DNA from: Rallus limicola
Taxonomy: Eukaryota > Chordata > Aves > Gruiformes > Rallidae
Direction: 5' to 3'
Assembly: GCA_022605955.1 (NCBI GenBank)
Contig: JAKCOZ010000003.1
Span: 12,905,331-12,969,330 of the forward strand
DNA length: 64,000 nt
Below are positions 60,596-64,000 of the stretch, piece by piece (within the stretch, counting starts at the first letter, position 1; each line of letters begins with the position of its first letter). Under the pieces are notes generated by a model that saw only the letters and a list, made by a program, of their open reading frames with translations, did no database searches and was not told the origin of the DNA. Made by a program: the position numbers and the translations under genes.

Positions 60596-62400
60596 GTACT
60601 TGTATTAAAGTTGACTGCCTATGCATTATTTGGAGATGGAACACTGTTGATTTATGAAGGAATAAGGGAGCATGCAAAAAGGGTTTTTTACATTATGGCA
60701 AATATTTCCAAACTATCTTTATTAAACTGATTCCTTATTATGAACTATCTTTTGCTATTCATAATCCATCTGGAAGAAAAACTGCACATGATTGATTTTT
60801 TTTTTTACTGTGCTTGTCTACAAAAACAGCTGGATAAAGACAATAAAACAGAGTGGTCCAAGTAGAGTAAGAGTCTTGCAAGATAGATACACAAAACAAA
60901 GTAATACACTGTCAGACAATCCAAGTCTTTCATACTTTTACAGAATTACTTCTACACTATCCAAGTCCAGTAATATTAGTAACAGGCTGTCATGGTGATG
61001 GTACACTCTATAATCTCTTTGACTTATTTGTAAAATATATATTTGATCCATTTATAGTCTTTTTTATGCTCTCTCCACCGATGACAATTTCCTAGTTTTG
61101 TCCTTACAAAGCATTCAGTTCTAAAAACCAGTGAGGCTGTCATATAGAGTCTTAACAGGCTTGTTCACCTCCAGCTTGGTGGTGAAAACCTCTGTCTGCA
61201 GGGCTATCAAATATAGATCCTTATAGACACGCACAGGCGCTTGCTTCCTTTGATTATATGGGGATTATTTGAGGAATAAGCTACAGTAAAATAGCGTGAC
61301 TAGGGAAAGCTATTCCCTAGAAAACACTTGCGGTACGTAATTTTTAACTTTGCCTACGATAAGGTAAATCACAGTGACTTACCTGTGAATTCCTTAAGAT
61401 AATTTAGAATATTGCTAATAGGTCATAGTTCTTTTTGGAAAGGTGTGAGTCAGTATATTCTCTACACTAGGCTGATGTGTATGACGATGTGAATTCAGAA
61501 AACTTACTAATCTGAAAATAAATTCCAAGCCAATTTGCTTTGTGTACGATGAAACTAGAGACAGAAATTACTTTTATCATTGTGTTATATAGTGTAACTA
61601 ATTAAAAAAAATAGCATCTTTTTTTTCTTCTTTTCTCCTCTCCTACCTTTTATCCTTTTTCTCCCTAATCTTCTCCCTTCCTTGCGCTTGGGGATAAAAA
61701 AAAATGTGACTTTTTAGACACTGTAATGTACTTAAAAGCATGAAGTTAATACATTTCAAACACCTGAAGACTTTTTGTTAGGAAGCTTTTAAAGAATTTT
61801 CTGTTTATTTAATTGCCATTGTTTTTGCTGTTTGCTGTGTCCTTTTGTTTTAATGAGTAAACCAAAGAATATTTGCACTCTGAACTTTTCATGCCTTTTT
61901 TTTTTCCCCTTGTTGCATTTTAAATTACAAGAAGCAGATGTGCCCCGTGCCAACAACAAAAGCATCACAGCCTCTGATGTATGGCTTCCACATTACCTGT
62001 GATTTTTTAAGAGAGAAAATTAACTTCTATGCATGTTTTTTGGGCCACTGGGTTCTGAATATTCCCAGAAAAGTCCTAGAAATATGTGTGCAAAATGTGA
62101 ACTCACATTGTTCAAGCCACGAGCGTCTAGTAGAGACAGAAGATGAATGTACAACTGGGCTGGAACAACAAGGAGTTGTTCCAGTAAGGACAGTACACCA
62201 AGAACTCGAGAAGTAAGTTGTTAGCTTGACAACTGAAGGAATATAGTTTAAGATCCCTTCCCTTGTTTTACTTAAACTGTAAATACATTGTACTTACGTC
62301 CATCAGAAATCATGCATAGGAATGCTCCACCTGTATCTTTTCCCACCTACAAAGAGAAAGTTGTTTCTTTCTCAGTTCTCTCTGAGCTGAGAATAAAAAG
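60596..62400 (+). other. TNFAIP8: TNFAIP8 3' UTR (end uncertain)
   Basis: A/T-rich sequence following the stop. Canonical AATAAA hexamers lie at 60842-60847 and 62392-62397, and further ones near 61519 and 63056, so short and long 3' UTRs are possible. ATTTA pentamers (for example 60650-60654, and near 61050 and 61805) could mediate rapid mRNA decay, which would fit an inducible gene. Which site is used cannot be told from the sequence. Confidence 0.6.
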
Positions 62401-64000
62401 TAACTTCTAGAAATTTAAACTGTTTTCTTTGTAACTCCTATTTCTAAATCATGTTCTGATCTCCACATGTTGTTTACAAACATTTGCTGAAAGGAGGACA
62501 GGATGGTACCTTGTTTAGAACCAGGCACGATACACTCATGTGCCACGTAAATCACAGGTTTTCTTCAGCCATGACCCAGAATATTTTGACTGATCAACTT
62601 TTATTTTTCTCTGGGACAAAAAATCCTTAAGTGGCCTTTGTACACTGCTAATGAACACCTGCTTACATATTTATGAGCCCTACTGTAGTCAAAATACATA
62701 CATTTTTGGTAACAGTAGCTTCTTAGTCAGTTGCATTCCTTGGCCATATACTTTTTAGAAACAAGTGAAAACTCCTCATGGAGAATTGGTTATAAGCATA
62801 AAAATGTGCCAACCAGAAGTTATATTTAGCTCATAATCTAGTTGCATTCTTTTGAAATGCTGTAACAGTAATTCTTGTCTGGCATTCATTTTCAAATATG
62901 AAGAAGTGACTCCTGTAACCATGAAAAAAACAATTGTTCTGGGTTTCCCAAGACCTACCTTTATAATTAACAAGACGTAGCACTCAAGCTGTGTAATTTT
63001 GCAGTAATTTTTCCTGCAGCATACATAAATAGTGGTATTAGTTATCAAAATTCAGAAATAAATGGGTAGCATTTTTTCTTGTAATGCACTTGTATTAAAG
63101 AATCAACCCTCTACTCAGAAATTTCAAAAAGATTACAGTAGTACTCTTTGACTATGGGTGGTATAATACCATCACTGCGTGCTGTAAAACAGGTGCAACA
63201 CCATTTTAATAGTATGAAAATTAATATATTGAAATTCAATCTTCATCAACTCATTTTACAGTTGGCTTTTAAATCTCAGTCCCTTAGGTGTTTTATATTA
63301 GTAACAACCTTTCAGTGTTTGATTAATAGGTGGGGCCCAGTGTGATCACAGATGTGTGTTGGTGAAATTGTACAAGTTGAAATTAATGTTACAGCCTTGT
63401 AGAGGTGTTGGGAAAGTCAGACCCTAAATGCCTTCTGCGGTACACACCAAATAGCTGTGATCTCAGCCATACAAAGAAAAGAAGCTACAGGTATGTTACC
63501 ATGGCCATTTTGTGTGTGCCACCTGAAAAGGAATTCTCTAGAACTTCTGGCCACTCCTTAATAATGTTTATATGCATTCAAAACAAAAAGACACAATTAA
63601 GTTACAAGTCTTGTTCTTGTCCTTAAGTTCTTTTGAGATTTATCTCTGTTTGGGAGGTACAGAGATTATCAGGAGTCTGGAAGGTTTCAGCAGCTAGTGT
63701 GGGTTCTTTTTTCTCTAGGAAAATCCCAAATCACGTCTGTACTAAAAAAAGGTTCAGCCCCACCCAAAAGCAAATTCCTCTGAAATAAAGGAATGAGGAG
63801 TTGGCCCAAAGCTTTCTCACATGTCCCTAAAAAGATCACATTGTCCCAAGGAAATAGCGAACTGGTTTTGATGACAGTTGGCTCCAGTTGTTTCCAGACC
63901 CTCGTAGCAGCTAAAACAGCTATAAAGAAACCGTTTAAAGGTAAAATGGAATTGTGCATGTAACTCTTAAAGGACTAGAACATCCTCATTTTCATGGTCT
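62401..64000. other. Downstream sequence, no recognised gene
   Basis: A/T-rich with short ORFs on both strands (for example 62776-63048 and 63687-63959, minus) that have no domain I recognise. The next gene expected in birds, HSD17B4, is not visible. Confidence 0.5.

Noticed and set aside
63687..63959. 90-codon minus-strand open frame near the window end
   Set aside because: The peptide looks protein-like but I can name no family, and no splice or promoter context is visible. Not supported.
1..64000. CRISPR arrays, bacterial operons, rRNA or intact mobile-element genes
   Set aside because: The spliced vertebrate gene, CR1 LINEs and avian LTRs show a bird nuclear genome. The only regular short array (7536-7745) is a directly repeating minisatellite without spacers.

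Overview
This window is non-coding-rich avian nuclear DNA. CR1 LINE fragments ending in ATTCTRTG-type octamers are typical of birds and other sauropsids. Three kinds of avian endogenous-retrovirus LTR are present, two of them of forms I know from Neoaves-type genomes rather than chicken. The only gene I can support is TNFAIP8, a TIPE-family regulator of apoptosis, immunity and lipid signalling. In birds this gene lies on the Z chromosome between DMXL1 and HSD17B4. The Z placement is background knowledge; neither neighbour is visible here.

Layout. Bases 1-460 are the edge of a CpG island that the window cuts. It has a splice donor at 163/164 in the phase needed to join TNFAIP8 exon 2, so it may be an upstream alternative promoter and first exon. 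From 461 to about 40,900 there is no convincing exon. This stretch holds CR1 pieces at about 3.0, 5.2, 12.7, 17.6-19.0, 22.6-23.7 and 31.3-32.0 kb. It also holds two solo ERVL-type LTRs (3437-4570 and 33638-34818), a class II retrovirus-like solo LTR (27719-28110, minus), a truncated ERVL LTR fused to a CR1 (23679-23935), a rearranged repeat mosaic (31.2-33.3 kb) and a four-copy 51-bp minisatellite (7536-7745). Bases 40,980-42,240 are a second CpG island with a pyrimidine-rich promoter tract and the short first coding exon of TNFAIP8 (41397-41427).

An 18.6-kb intron follows, with few recognisable repeats (old CR1 at 47.2-47.7, 49.8 and 50.8 kb, and a 24-G run at 58.9 kb). Exon 2 (60030-60595) carries the rest of the protein, including the whole TIPE2-homology fold. 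The remaining 3.4 kb is 3' UTR and downstream sequence.

How it works together. The two exons splice in phase 1 to give a 198-residue protein. The structure lets different promoters put different N-termini on an invariant single-exon domain. A first exon ending in A would create an ATG at the junction, and one ending in G in an open frame would extend the protein. I found no convincing novel multi-gene system. The points of most interest are the possible alternative promoter exon, the intact regulatory motifs in the class II LTR, and the chimeric and rearranged repeats.
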